Source: Myxococcales bacterium
GTDB taxonomy: Bacteria; Myxococcota_A; Polyangia; Fen-1088
Direction: 5' to 3'
Assembly: GCA_003170035.1 (NCBI GenBank)
Contig: PMZX01000494.1
Coordinates: forward strand, 1-6,938
Length of the DNA: 6,938 nt
The notes below the pieces were generated by a model. That model was given only the letters and a program-made list of their open reading frames with translations, had not been told where the DNA came from and did no database searches. This document shows, in pieces, positions 1-6,938 of this stretch (position 1 is its first letter; each line of letters starts with the position of its first letter). The position numbers and the translations under genes were made by a program.

Positions 1-99
1 GGGAGAATACTCGACGTATTTGACCGACGAGCAACGACGGGACGCGACCCAAATGCGCGATTTCACGACGGGAGGCAAACAGTTCGGTGCTCTAGGCCG

Positions 100-906
100 T
101 CAGTCGAACTGCACCGATCGCTTGGTGAACGCTCCCTCCATCCACCAGCCGGTGATGGGGAAGGTGGTCTGCGGCCGCGCGTCGCCCGCGGCTCCCGCGG
201 CCACCAGCAGTGGCGCGTAGTGTTCCCAGGTTGGCAGCGCCGTCCGGGCCGCCGAGGTGCGGGCCTGGAAATCCATGAGCGCGTCCACATCGAAGCGCGA
301 GAGCGCGTCGGCTGCCCAGGCGTCGAACTCCTTTGCCCACTGCGGGATGCCGGGGCGGAATGCGTACCGCATGTTGTGCGTGATGAAGCCGCTGCCGAAA
401 ACGAGCACCCCCTCGTCACGCAAAGGTGCGAGGGTCTGGCCCAGCTTGAAGAGTTCCCGGGCGTCGAGGCGAGGCATCGAGATCTGCAGCACAGGGACAT
501 CGGCGTCGGGATACATCGGCACCAGCGGGACATAGGCCCCGTGGTCGAGCCCGCGCTCCGGGTTGTCGGCAACCGGCATGTTCTTCTGGCGCAACAGCTC
601 GCGCACGCGGCCGGCGAGCTCGGGGGCGCCGGGAGCGGGGTAGCGGGTCTGGTAGTACTGCTCGGGGAAGCCATAGAAGTCGTAGACGAGCGGCACCGCC
701 CGGGTCGCGCCCAGCGTGGTCGGCCGCTCCTCCCAGTGCGCCGAGATCATGAGAATGCTCTTCGGCTTTGGCATCGCCTTTGCCCACGCAAAAAGCTCGG
801 CCATCCACACGGCGTCGTCGAGCAAGACAGGCGCGCCGTGCGCCGCGAAGATCACCGGCATCCGTCCGTTCGGTTGGCTGCGCTTGATCTCGGTCTGCGT
901 CTTCAT
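100..906 (-). CDS. DODA-type extradiol aromatic ring-opening dioxygenase (LigB/YgiD family)
   Basis: 268-residue protein, close to the usual ~260 of the single-domain class III extradiol dioxygenase family that includes E. coli YgiD and plant DOPA 4,5-dioxygenase. These cytosolic metalloenzymes open catechol-type rings; the substrate here cannot be read from sequence. Family signatures appear in order: AAHGAP near residue 21 (H23), ISAHWEE (H57), GLDHGAYVPL (H122), GSGFITHNMR (H177) and WEHYAPLLVA (H229). By family analogy H23, H57 and H229 are the likely metal ligands, and H122 and H177 second-shell or catalytic residues. The C-terminal FPITGWWMEGAFTKRSVQFD matches the family's closing strand. 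The ATG at 906 gives the expected N-terminus and is preceded by a modest purine-rich AAGAG. No aromatic-catabolism partner is visible beside it, so it looks monocistronic. The family call is secure; substrate is unknown. Confidence 0.93.
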   Translation of the reverse strand: MKTQTEIKRSQPNGRMPVIFAAHGAPVLLDDAVWMAELFAWAKAMPKPKSILMISAHWEERPTTLGATRAVPLVYDFYGFPEQYYQTRYPAPGAPELAGRVRELLRQKNMPVADNPERGLDHGAYVPLVPMYPDADVPVLQISMPRLDARELFKLGQTLAPLRDEGVLVFGSGFITHNMRYAFRPGIPQWAKEFDAWAADALSRFDVDALMDFQARTSAARTALPTWEHYAPLLVAAGAAGDARPQTTFPITGWWMEGAFTKRSVQFD

Positions 907-978
907 GATCTCTTGCCCCCGCCGTCAGCCAGAGGCTGCCATGCGGGGTGAGCCTTTGCCATCGGGGTGGGACGCGAA

Positions 979-1251
979 GGCAAGTACGGCAAGGCCAAGA
1001 TCTTCTCCTCGGTCGGCAAGAAGACCGACGTCTTCGTGCGCTTCTCCACCGTGGCGGGCGAGCGGGGCGCAGCGGACGCCGAGCGCGACATCCGCGGCTT
1101 TGCCATGAAGTTCTGCACCGAGGAAGGAAACTGGGATCTGGTCGGCAACAACACGCCGGTCTTCTCTCTGCGACCCGCTCAAGTTCCCGGATCTCAACCA
1201 CGCCGTGAAGCGCTGGGCATTCCGATGAGCGATGTTGCGAAGAAGAAATAG
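979..1251 (+). pseudogene. Catalase remnant (truncated, frameshifted, internally deleted)
   Basis: The plus strand encodes an unmistakable stretch of heme catalase: [40 protein letters not shown] and [15 protein letters not shown], roughly residues 65-125 of a ~480-residue clade-3 type enzyme. The upstream part with the essential distal histidine (VVHAKG-type motif) is absent, and an in-frame stop lies at 949-951. After GNNTPVF the reading frame shifts (about 1165-1172, consistent with loss of 2 bp). The next frame continues the family sequence as [14 protein letters not shown] to about 1213, then hits a stop at 1226-1228. In the first frame the last codons read [14 protein letters not shown] and stop at 1249-1251. 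That could be the native catalase C-terminus joined by a large internal deletion, but this part is inference. The heme-ligand tyrosine region is missing, so no active enzyme can be made. There is no credible start codon or ribosome site. Confidence 0.9.
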
Positions 1252-1292
1252 CTGGCGCGGCTGAACCGCACGTTGCAGTACGGGACTGCGGG

Positions 1293-2729
1293 TCACCCGC
1301 CGCTGTCCCATGACAGGAGACGGCGCTCACCTTGGAGTTGCCGGATATGGATGACGTCCTGGGTGACTTCCAGGCACCCTCGGTAGGCGCCGCCCGCGTC
1401 GCGCAGGGCCAGGTAGCGGATGTGCACGAACTTGCCGTGCAGCGGGATCCAGAACTCGGCCGTGCTTTGCTTGCCGGCGCGGAACGAGTCGAGGATGTTC
1501 TGCACGATGTGAACGCTCCCCGGCGGGTGGCAGTTCTGCACCGTGCGTCCGATGACCGCCGAGCTGCGCGGAAAGATGCGCTCGGGACCTCCCGAGTAGA
1601 AACGCACGGTGTCGTTCTCGTCGACGAATGTGAGGTCGACCGGCAGATGGGTGAAGATGAGGTTGACCTGGTCGAGGGTAAGGGCGCCGGTCATGAGCCC
1701 GAGCAGCCCCTGGGGCACTGTCTGGGTGCCGGCGGTGGGTGCGGCAGCGGCTGGCCAGGAGGCGCGCGGCTGAGCCAGGCCGTAGCCGAGATGATCCTCG
1801 CCGTGACGAATCTCGACCCATTCCTCCTCTGACAGGGTCTGCAAGGCCATAGGGAAGAGAATCTTCTCTTCCTTGTAGACCATTTCGACCAGGTCGCGCG
1901 ACAGGCCCGGTGCCAGCTCCGCAAAGCTGTCGCGATCGCGCTGCTGGACCGTTTCGCGGATCTGCTTCAGTGACTCCCGAATCTGATTGTGCACTCCCCA
2001 CATCACCTGCGACGGCCCGGTCACGCCGTGGCGCTCGAGCAAGGGGAAGAGCTGGTTCTCCTTGCGCTGGTAGTGGTTCTCGACGCCGACCAGGCGTTCG
2101 AGAATGGCTGCGGCGCGCTCCAGGGCAGACTCGTCGTCCTGCCGGGCAAGGGTTGCAAGCTGGTTGGCGAGTTCGGTGATGATCCGGTTGGCCGCGACGT
2201 ACGTGTCCACCGGGTGGCCAGGGGGCGAGCCGATCTGGACGTGGGTATCCAGCGCCTCGCGGAAAGCCCCGACGTGAACGTCGCACAGCCGCTGCACCTC
2301 GGACACGGGCAGGCCGCCGCGGATCAGCTCCTCCTCCATGGCAGCGATCTCGGAAGCTTCCACGTCCTCGACCGCCTCGCTGAAGCGAGCCTTGGCCTGC
2401 GCCAGGTCGCCGCCGTCGTGCAGATCCTGGATGATCGCCTTGAGCGCCGCCAGTCGCTGCTCGCGCGTCGGTGCCTCTGCGGCCAGCTCCGTTTGCGGAC
2501 GCTGTCCGCTGTGCTTTTCGACTTCGGCGGCGATGGCCTGCAGCAGGGCATTGAGGTCGAGCCCGGCAATCCCGGCCGCGGTTCGCAAGGTGGCGACTCG
2601 TCCGATAGTTGCGCGCGCCATGCGGTTGCGCAGCATCGCGAATCTCGGACTCTGTGCCGCCAGGAAGTCCTCGAGAAAAGGGTAGGTTGTCAGCAATTCG
2701 TGGACCTTGGTGCTTCCCGCCAGCTTCAT
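1293..2729 (-). CDS. DUF438/hemerythrin-like/PAS domain protein, probable redox, gas or iron sensor
   Basis: 478 residues with a recognisable domain series. Residues 1-75 resemble the DUF1858 helical domain. Residues ~88-160 are DUF438 (LKAIIQDLHDGGDLAQAK, LCDVHVGAFREALD). Residues ~165-315 are a hemerythrin-like HHE four-helix bundle (GHPVDTYVAANR with H172, ENHYQRKENQLFPLLE with H219 and E224, VMWGVHNQIRESL with H247, YKEEKILFPMAL with E288). A linker rich in A and P (~323-345) leads to a PAS fold at ~355-465 (VDLTFVDENDTVRFYSGG, NCHPPGSVHIVQ, AEFWIPLHGKFVHIRYLALRD, GCLEVTQDV). The order and total length match known DUF438 proteins. By family, the HHE bundle probably binds a diiron or iron centre and the PAS part may bind a cofactor. 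No kinase, cyclase, DNA-binding or membrane segment is present, so its output is unknown. The ATG at 2729 is preceded by AAAGGAAC. A 188-bp gap separates it from cysK upstream, so it may have its own promoter. Confidence 0.92.
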   Translation of the reverse strand: MKLAGSTKVHELLTTYPFLEDFLAAQSPRFAMLRNRMARATIGRVATLRTAAGIAGLDLNALLQAIAAEVEKHSGQRPQTELAAEAPTREQRLAALKAIIQDLHDGGDLAQAKARFSEAVEDVEASEIAAMEEELIRGGLPVSEVQRLCDVHVGAFREALDTHVQIGSPPGHPVDTYVAANRIITELANQLATLARQDDESALERAAAILERLVGVENHYQRKENQLFPLLERHGVTGPSQVMWGVHNQIRESLKQIRETVQQRDRDSFAELAPGLSRDLVEMVYKEEKILFPMALQTLSEEEWVEIRHGEDHLGYGLAQPRASWPAAAAPTAGTQTVPQGLLGLMTGALTLDQVNLIFTHLPVDLTFVDENDTVRFYSGGPERIFPRSSAVIGRTVQNCHPPGSVHIVQNILDSFRAGKQSTAEFWIPLHGKFVHIRYLALRDAGGAYRGCLEVTQDVIHIRQLQGERRLLSWDSGG

Positions 2730-2798
2730 GGTTGTTCCTTTGATGAGCCTGGTACGCCGTTGGTGCCAGCGCAGGCCGCCTAGGACGCGTCACGGGCG

Positions 2799-2810
2799 CA
2801 CGGGCCCGTG
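2799..2810. repeat. Perfect 12-bp palindrome with adjacent direct repeat upstream of the DUF438 gene
   Basis: CACGGGCCCGTG is a perfect palindrome whose nearer end lies about 70 bp upstream of the DUF438 gene's ATG. CACGGGC also occurs at 2791-2797, so the block holds two direct copies 8 bp apart plus one inverted copy (2804-2810). The position suits an operator, but GC-rich sequence produces such palindromes by chance, so function is inference. Confidence 0.4.
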
Positions 2811-2820
2811 GGGTAGGGGC

Positions 2821-2841
2821 GACCTGCGGTCTACCCAGGTC
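2821..2841. repeat. Inverted repeat GACCTG-N9-CAGGTC in the cysK/DUF438 intergenic region
   Basis: GACCTG (2821-2826) and CAGGTC (2836-2841) form a dyad with a 9-bp spacer, about 92-112 bp upstream of the DUF438 start. On the minus strand the dyad overlaps a TTGACC hexamer that could be a -35 element, but no good -10 follows at 17 bp. A regulator-binding site is possible and unproven. Confidence 0.35.
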
Positions 2842-2866
2842 AATGGAACCGCGGGTGCGGCGCGGT

Positions 2867-2885
2867 GGGCGAGCGCAACTCGCCC
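2867..2885 (-). terminator. Stem-loop downstream of cysK (weak terminator candidate)
   Basis: GGGCGAG (2867-2873), a CGCAA loop and CTCGCCC (2879-2885) form a perfect 7-bp GC-rich stem about 33 bp past the cysK stop. It is well placed to end the metY-cysK transcript. It lacks a U-run on the minus strand, so it would be a non-canonical or Rho-assisted terminator, or a 3' stabilising hairpin. Confidence 0.4.
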
Positions 2886-2917
2886 TTACACGATCAGGCC
2901 GTGCCCTATCTCGCCGC

Positions 2918-3874
<957 letters not shown>

Positions 3875-3917
3875 GGTACCTATCTCCTTCGCATGACTGG
3901 CTTGCGCTTGACCGCTT

Positions 3918-5207
<1,290 letters not shown>

Positions 5208-5213
5208 CGGACG

Positions 5214-5219
5214 TCCTTT
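5214..5219 (-). promoter_or_regulatory. metY ribosome binding site (sets the start)
   Basis: AAAGGA on the minus strand, 6 nt before the ATG at 5205-5207. It supports the shorter 429-residue MetY over the upstream in-frame ATG at 5282. Confidence 0.75.
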
Positions 5220-5229
5220 CGTGAAGACT

Positions 5230-5257
5230 GGATTGCGGCTGGCGACAGCGGATTGCG
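5230..5257 (-). repeat. Two CGCAATCC direct repeats 20 bp apart in the metY leader
   Basis: On the minus strand CGCAATCC occurs at 5257-5250 and again at 5237-5230, exactly 20 bp (about two helical turns) apart on the same DNA face. GCTG-N4-CAGC sits between the copies. They fall just downstream of the predicted metY transcription start, a common position for repressor sites. A role as operator for the adjacent XRE-cupin regulator is inference. Confidence 0.5.
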
Positions 5258-5266
5258 TTTCATCGT

Positions 5267-5295
5267 TTTCTACGACAGGCAAGTGGGACTGTCAA
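5267..5295 (-). promoter_or_regulatory. Sigma-70-type promoter for metY-cysK
   Basis: On the minus strand TTGACA (5295-5290, perfect -35) is followed after 17 bp by TAGAAA (5272-5267, 4 of 6 to TATAAT). The predicted start of transcription is near 5260, giving a leader of ~53 nt. The spacer holds an inverted repeat GACAG-N10-CTGTC that runs from inside the -35 to just before the -10, a plausible repressor site. Confidence 0.7.
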
Positions 5296-5342
5296 GGAAA
5301 AGTTCTGTTAACGAGACACGCGTTCGGAAAAACGCCGGTGGA

Positions 5343-5999
5343 CTAGCGGGCATAGATGATGACGTCGTGGCAGCGAATCTCCGAACTGCCGGGATTCTCG
5401 TAGGTATGCCGCTGGTCGGCCAGAAACGAGACGGAATCGCCGGCTCCCATCTCGTACACCTCGCTGCCCACCCGCAGGCGCAACTGGCCGTTGAGCACGA
5501 TCACAATCTCACGCGTGCCGGCCGCGTGGGCGTCCGAACTGTGGACCGCGCGCGCGGCCAAGCGCAGTTCGTAGGCCTCGACCCAGGGGCACGATCCGGC
5601 CGGGGTGAGGGGGCGGCTTTCCATGCGGCCGTCGGCAGAGCGCAAAACCTGCACGTCTCCACGGCGCAGCAGTGCCACACCTCGCGAACTTGCCCCGATG
5701 AGCTCGGCGAACGGGACGCCCAGACCGACGGCGATCTTCCACAACACGCCCAGTGACGGATTGCTCTTCATGGTTTCGATCTGGGAAAGCGCCGCGCGGC
5801 TGACGCCCGAGGCTGACGCCAGTTGATCGAGGGAAAGCGCGCGTGCCTTGCGCTTTTCGCGCAGATTGGCGGCTACCCGGCGGCCCATGTCGGCGGCCCC
5901 GATGTCATCCCCAGGGGGCAGGGGAGCCTTGCGCATGGATGCGACCGAGGGGCGGCCGGCGTTCCGCGCAGAAGACGTCCTGTCTTTCTTTGTGGCCAT
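5343..5999 (-). CDS. XRE-family helix-turn-helix regulator with C-terminal cupin sensor domain
   Basis: 218 residues. A basic low-complexity N-terminus (1-38) is followed by a Cro/C1-type helix-turn-helix (~39-101: MGRRVAANLREKRKARALSL, DQLASASGVSRAALSQIE, NPSLGVLWKIAVGLGVPFAELIG). A linker leads to a single small cupin barrel (~138-216; H153, H158, GTREIVIVLNGQLRLRVG, MGAGDSVSFLADQRHTYENPG with H198). This is the layout of small-molecule-responsive repressors such as SutR and PuuR. It lies 135 bp upstream of metY on the same strand, so control of metY-cysK is the natural hypothesis. Its ligand cannot be read from sequence. The ATG at 5999 has no Shine-Dalgarno sequence, but an extended -10 sits immediately upstream, which suits a leaderless transcript. 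Internal ATGs at 5936 and 5888 are alternatives, and 5888 would start right at the DNA-binding domain. Confidence 0.9.
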   Translation of the reverse strand: MATKKDRTSSARNAGRPSVASMRKAPLPPGDDIGAADMGRRVAANLREKRKARALSLDQLASASGVSRAALSQIETMKSNPSLGVLWKIAVGLGVPFAELIGASSRGVALLRRGDVQVLRSADGRMESRPLTPAGSCPWVEAYELRLAARAVHSSDAHAAGTREIVIVLNGQLRLRVGSEVYEMGAGDSVSFLADQRHTYENPGSSEIRCHDVIIYAR

Positions 6000-6006
6000 G
6001 CGGACA

Positions 6007-6015
6007 ACAATAGCA
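6007..6015 (-). promoter_or_regulatory. Extended -10 promoter of the regulator gene, implying a leaderless mRNA
   Basis: The minus strand reads TGCTATTGT (6015-6007), an extended -10 (TGn plus TATTGT, 5 of 6 to TATAAT). Transcription would start about 7 nt past the hexamer, at or next to the A of the ATG at 5999. No good -35 is present at 16-18 bp, which the TGn element can offset. A 10-bp palindrome, GAAGGCCTTC (6024-6033), lies where the -35 would be and could be an operator. Confidence 0.5.
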
Positions 6016-6075
6016 GAAATCGAGAAGGCCTTCGAGATGAGCTCGCGGCGGTAGCCAAGTGGGTGGGTTCATTCA

Positions 6076-6120
6076 TCTCGCCGGCCACGCAGAAGGCCGT
6101 GCTTGTGAATGCCGGCGAGA
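6076..6120. repeat. Perfect 10-bp inverted repeat in the divergent intergenic region
   Basis: TCTCGCCGGC (6076-6085) and GCCGGCGAGA (6111-6120) are exact reverse complements separated by 25 bp. The spacer itself contains CACG (6086-6089) and CGTG (6098-6101), so a branched hairpin is possible. The right arm touches the putative -35 of the plus-strand gene. There is no U-run, so it is not a classic terminator. Two operator half-sites or a cruciform are possible. Confidence 0.55.
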
Positions 6121-6144
6121 CATCTGCGCGGCACGTGGTAAAAG
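6117..6144 (+). promoter_or_regulatory. Weak candidate promoter for the methyltransferase gene
   Basis: GAGACA (6117-6122, 4 of 6 to TTGACA), a 16-bp spacer, then TAAAAG (6139-6144, 4 of 6) preceded by TGG, an extended -10 context. Transcription would begin near 6151, leaving only ~10 nt before the ATG. That agrees with the absence of a clear Shine-Dalgarno sequence. Confidence 0.35.
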
Positions 6145-6160
6145 CTGCGCTCTATCCGCC

Positions 6161-6938
6161 ATGCGCCCGAATATCGTACGCAAGCCTGAGGCGTCCGAGC
6201 GTGACGTGAGGGTCGGCCCATGGTCCGATGACGAGCGGGCTCGGCGCTACGACTCTGCTGAGAACCGCCTCTTCTATCAGACGCTGCTGAGGCGTTTGGT
6301 TGCGGGCGCTGGGCCGTTTTTTCGGGGACGCGGCCTCGACCTTGGTTGTGGCACCGGCTTTGCGACCGAGCGGCTGCTGCAGGCGTTTCCCGGCGTCGCG
6401 TGGCAGGGCGTGGATGTGTCGGCGCCCATGCTCGCGCGCGCGGCGCGCAAGCCCGTGCTGGCGGGGGTTTCGCTGTGCCATGCGGCTGCCGAGGCGCTGC
6501 CCTATGCCGGGGGTTCGTTCGATGTGGTGGTTTCGAATTTTTCGTGGCATTGGTTCCAGCCTTCGGCCGGGAGTGAGGTGCTGCGCGTGCTGCGGCCTGG
6601 GGGCTGGCTGCTGGTGAGCGCTCCCGTGCGCCATTTCAGCACGGCACAGGGCAATCGCTGGTTGGCCGCGCGGCTGCACGCGAAACGGCGCAGCTTTCGT
6701 CGCTTGCCGAGCCAGGGCCTGCGGATCGAGGACATGGCGAGCCTGTTGCCGGGTGAGTTGCGAACCCACCGTCTGGAATCGGTGGCCATAGAGGAACAAT
6801 TTGGCGACGCTTCCGCGCTGCTCGCCACGCTGGAAAGCCGTGGATCGCTGCACGCGATCTTCGGTCGCGAAGGAGTAGAGGCAGCCAGTCGCGTGGGGAG
6901 CCCGCCGGCTTCGCTGGCGGCGCACCATCGCGGGAGGG
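6161..6938 (+). CDS. Class I SAM-dependent methyltransferase, BioC-like (runs off the right edge)
   Basis: An open frame from the ATG at 6161 to the window end gives at least 259 residues with no stop, so the C-terminus is not seen. The Rossmann methyltransferase motifs are clear: GLDLGCGTGFATE (58-70, motif I, SAM binding), WQGVDVSAPM with acidic D85 (81-90), AEALPYAGGSFDVVVSNFSW (110-129) and LRVLRPGGWLLVSAP (141-155). The N-terminal RARRYDSAENRLFYQTLLRRL and the C-terminal SALLATLESRGSLHAIFG resemble BioC, the malonyl-ACP O-methyltransferase of biotin synthesis. Many generic family members share this shape and no biotin genes are visible, so I give no symbol. It is transcribed divergently from the regulator with 161 bp between starts. 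The start is chosen as the first in-frame ATG before the family core; no good ribosome site precedes it. Confidence 0.85.
   Translation, partial: MRPNIVRKPEASERDVRVGPWSDDERARRYDSAENRLFYQTLLRRLVAGAGPFFRGRGLDLGCGTGFATERLLQAFPGVAWQGVDVSAPMLARAARKPVLAGVSLCHAAAEALPYAGGSFDVVVSNFSWHWFQPSAGSEVLRVLRPGGWLLVSAPVRHFSTAQGNRWLAARLHAKRRSFRRLPSQGLRIEDMASLLPGELRTHRLESVAIEEQFGDASALLATLESRGSLHAIFGREGVEAASRVGSPPASLAAHHRGR

Noticed and set aside
1..99. A possible gene tail or head at the left edge on either strand.
   Set aside because: Short open stretches exist in both directions, but none has a recognisable motif, convincing start or stop.
5208..5260. A SAM riboswitch in the metY leader.
   Set aside because: The predicted leader is only ~53 nt and shows no SAM-I or SAM-II core pattern that I can recognise; the repeats fit DNA-level control better.
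5208..5282. A 25-residue N-terminal extension of MetY from the ATG at 5282.
   Set aside because: It is unlike the family N-terminus, would contain the likely promoter -10, and the ATG at 5207 has a good ribosome site.
5316..5342. A hairpin (GCGTT ... AACGC) just after the regulator stop as a terminator.
   Set aside because: Only a 5-bp stem with no following U-run; too weak to call.
6000..6160. Coding-looking plus-strand stretches (for example TTIAEIEKAFEMSSRR and VLVNAGETSARHVVKAAL in different frames).
   Set aside because: They need a frame change, have no supported start, match no family I know, and lie in the promoter region of two divergent genes.
6152..6928. A long minus-strand open frame of 258 codons opposite the right-end gene.
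   Set aside because: The plus strand encodes clear methyltransferase motifs (GLDLGCGTG, LRPGGW) in the same stretch; the minus-strand product has no recognisable family and is an antisense artefact of high GC.

Overview
The window is GC-rich with strong G/C preference at third codon positions. Its protein families (CysK and MetY sulfhydrylases, a YgiD/LigB-type dioxygenase, a DUF438-hemerythrin-PAS protein, a BioC-like methyltransferase) are typical of a free-living proteobacterium, most likely betaproteobacterial. That assignment rests on protein flavour and composition only, because no marker gene is present. All intact complete genes lie on the minus strand. One methyltransferase gene runs on the plus strand and off the right edge, and a catalase remnant also lies on the plus strand.

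Layout, left to right. Positions 1-99 hold no gene I can support. An extradiol-dioxygenase-family gene (100-906, minus) comes next. The 386-bp gap after it holds a decayed catalase piece (about 979-1251, plus): the N-terminal heme-pocket region is missing, a frameshift follows the conserved GNNTPVF segment, and most of the protein is gone. A large three-part sensor-like protein (1293-2729, minus; DUF1858/DUF438, hemerythrin-like, PAS) follows. Its 188-bp upstream region is full of short inverted and direct repeats. Then come cysK (2918-3874) and metY (3918-5207), 43 bp apart and probably one operon transcribed leftward from metY. An XRE-cupin regulator (5343-5999, minus) lies directly upstream of metY. 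A 161-bp divergent intergenic region then separates it from the methyltransferase gene (6161 to the edge, plus).

How it fits together. MetY and CysK both use sulfide: MetY makes homocysteine from O-acetylhomoserine, and CysK makes cysteine from O-acetylserine. The helix-turn-helix/cupin regulator immediately upstream is the obvious candidate controller, resembling the general class of single-cupin XRE repressors such as SutR. The metY promoter is unusually readable (TTGACA, 17 bp, TAGAAA). It carries a dyad in its spacer and two CGCAATCC direct repeats exactly 20 bp apart just downstream of the predicted start of transcription. The regulator itself appears to have a leaderless or nearly leaderless transcript.

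I found no mobile element, tRNA, rRNA, CRISPR array or known riboswitch. I do not see a wholly new multi-gene system. The most useful leads are the regulatory architecture around the regulator and metY, the paired 10-bp inverted repeat in the divergent region, the catalase scar, and the output-less hemerythrin-PAS protein.
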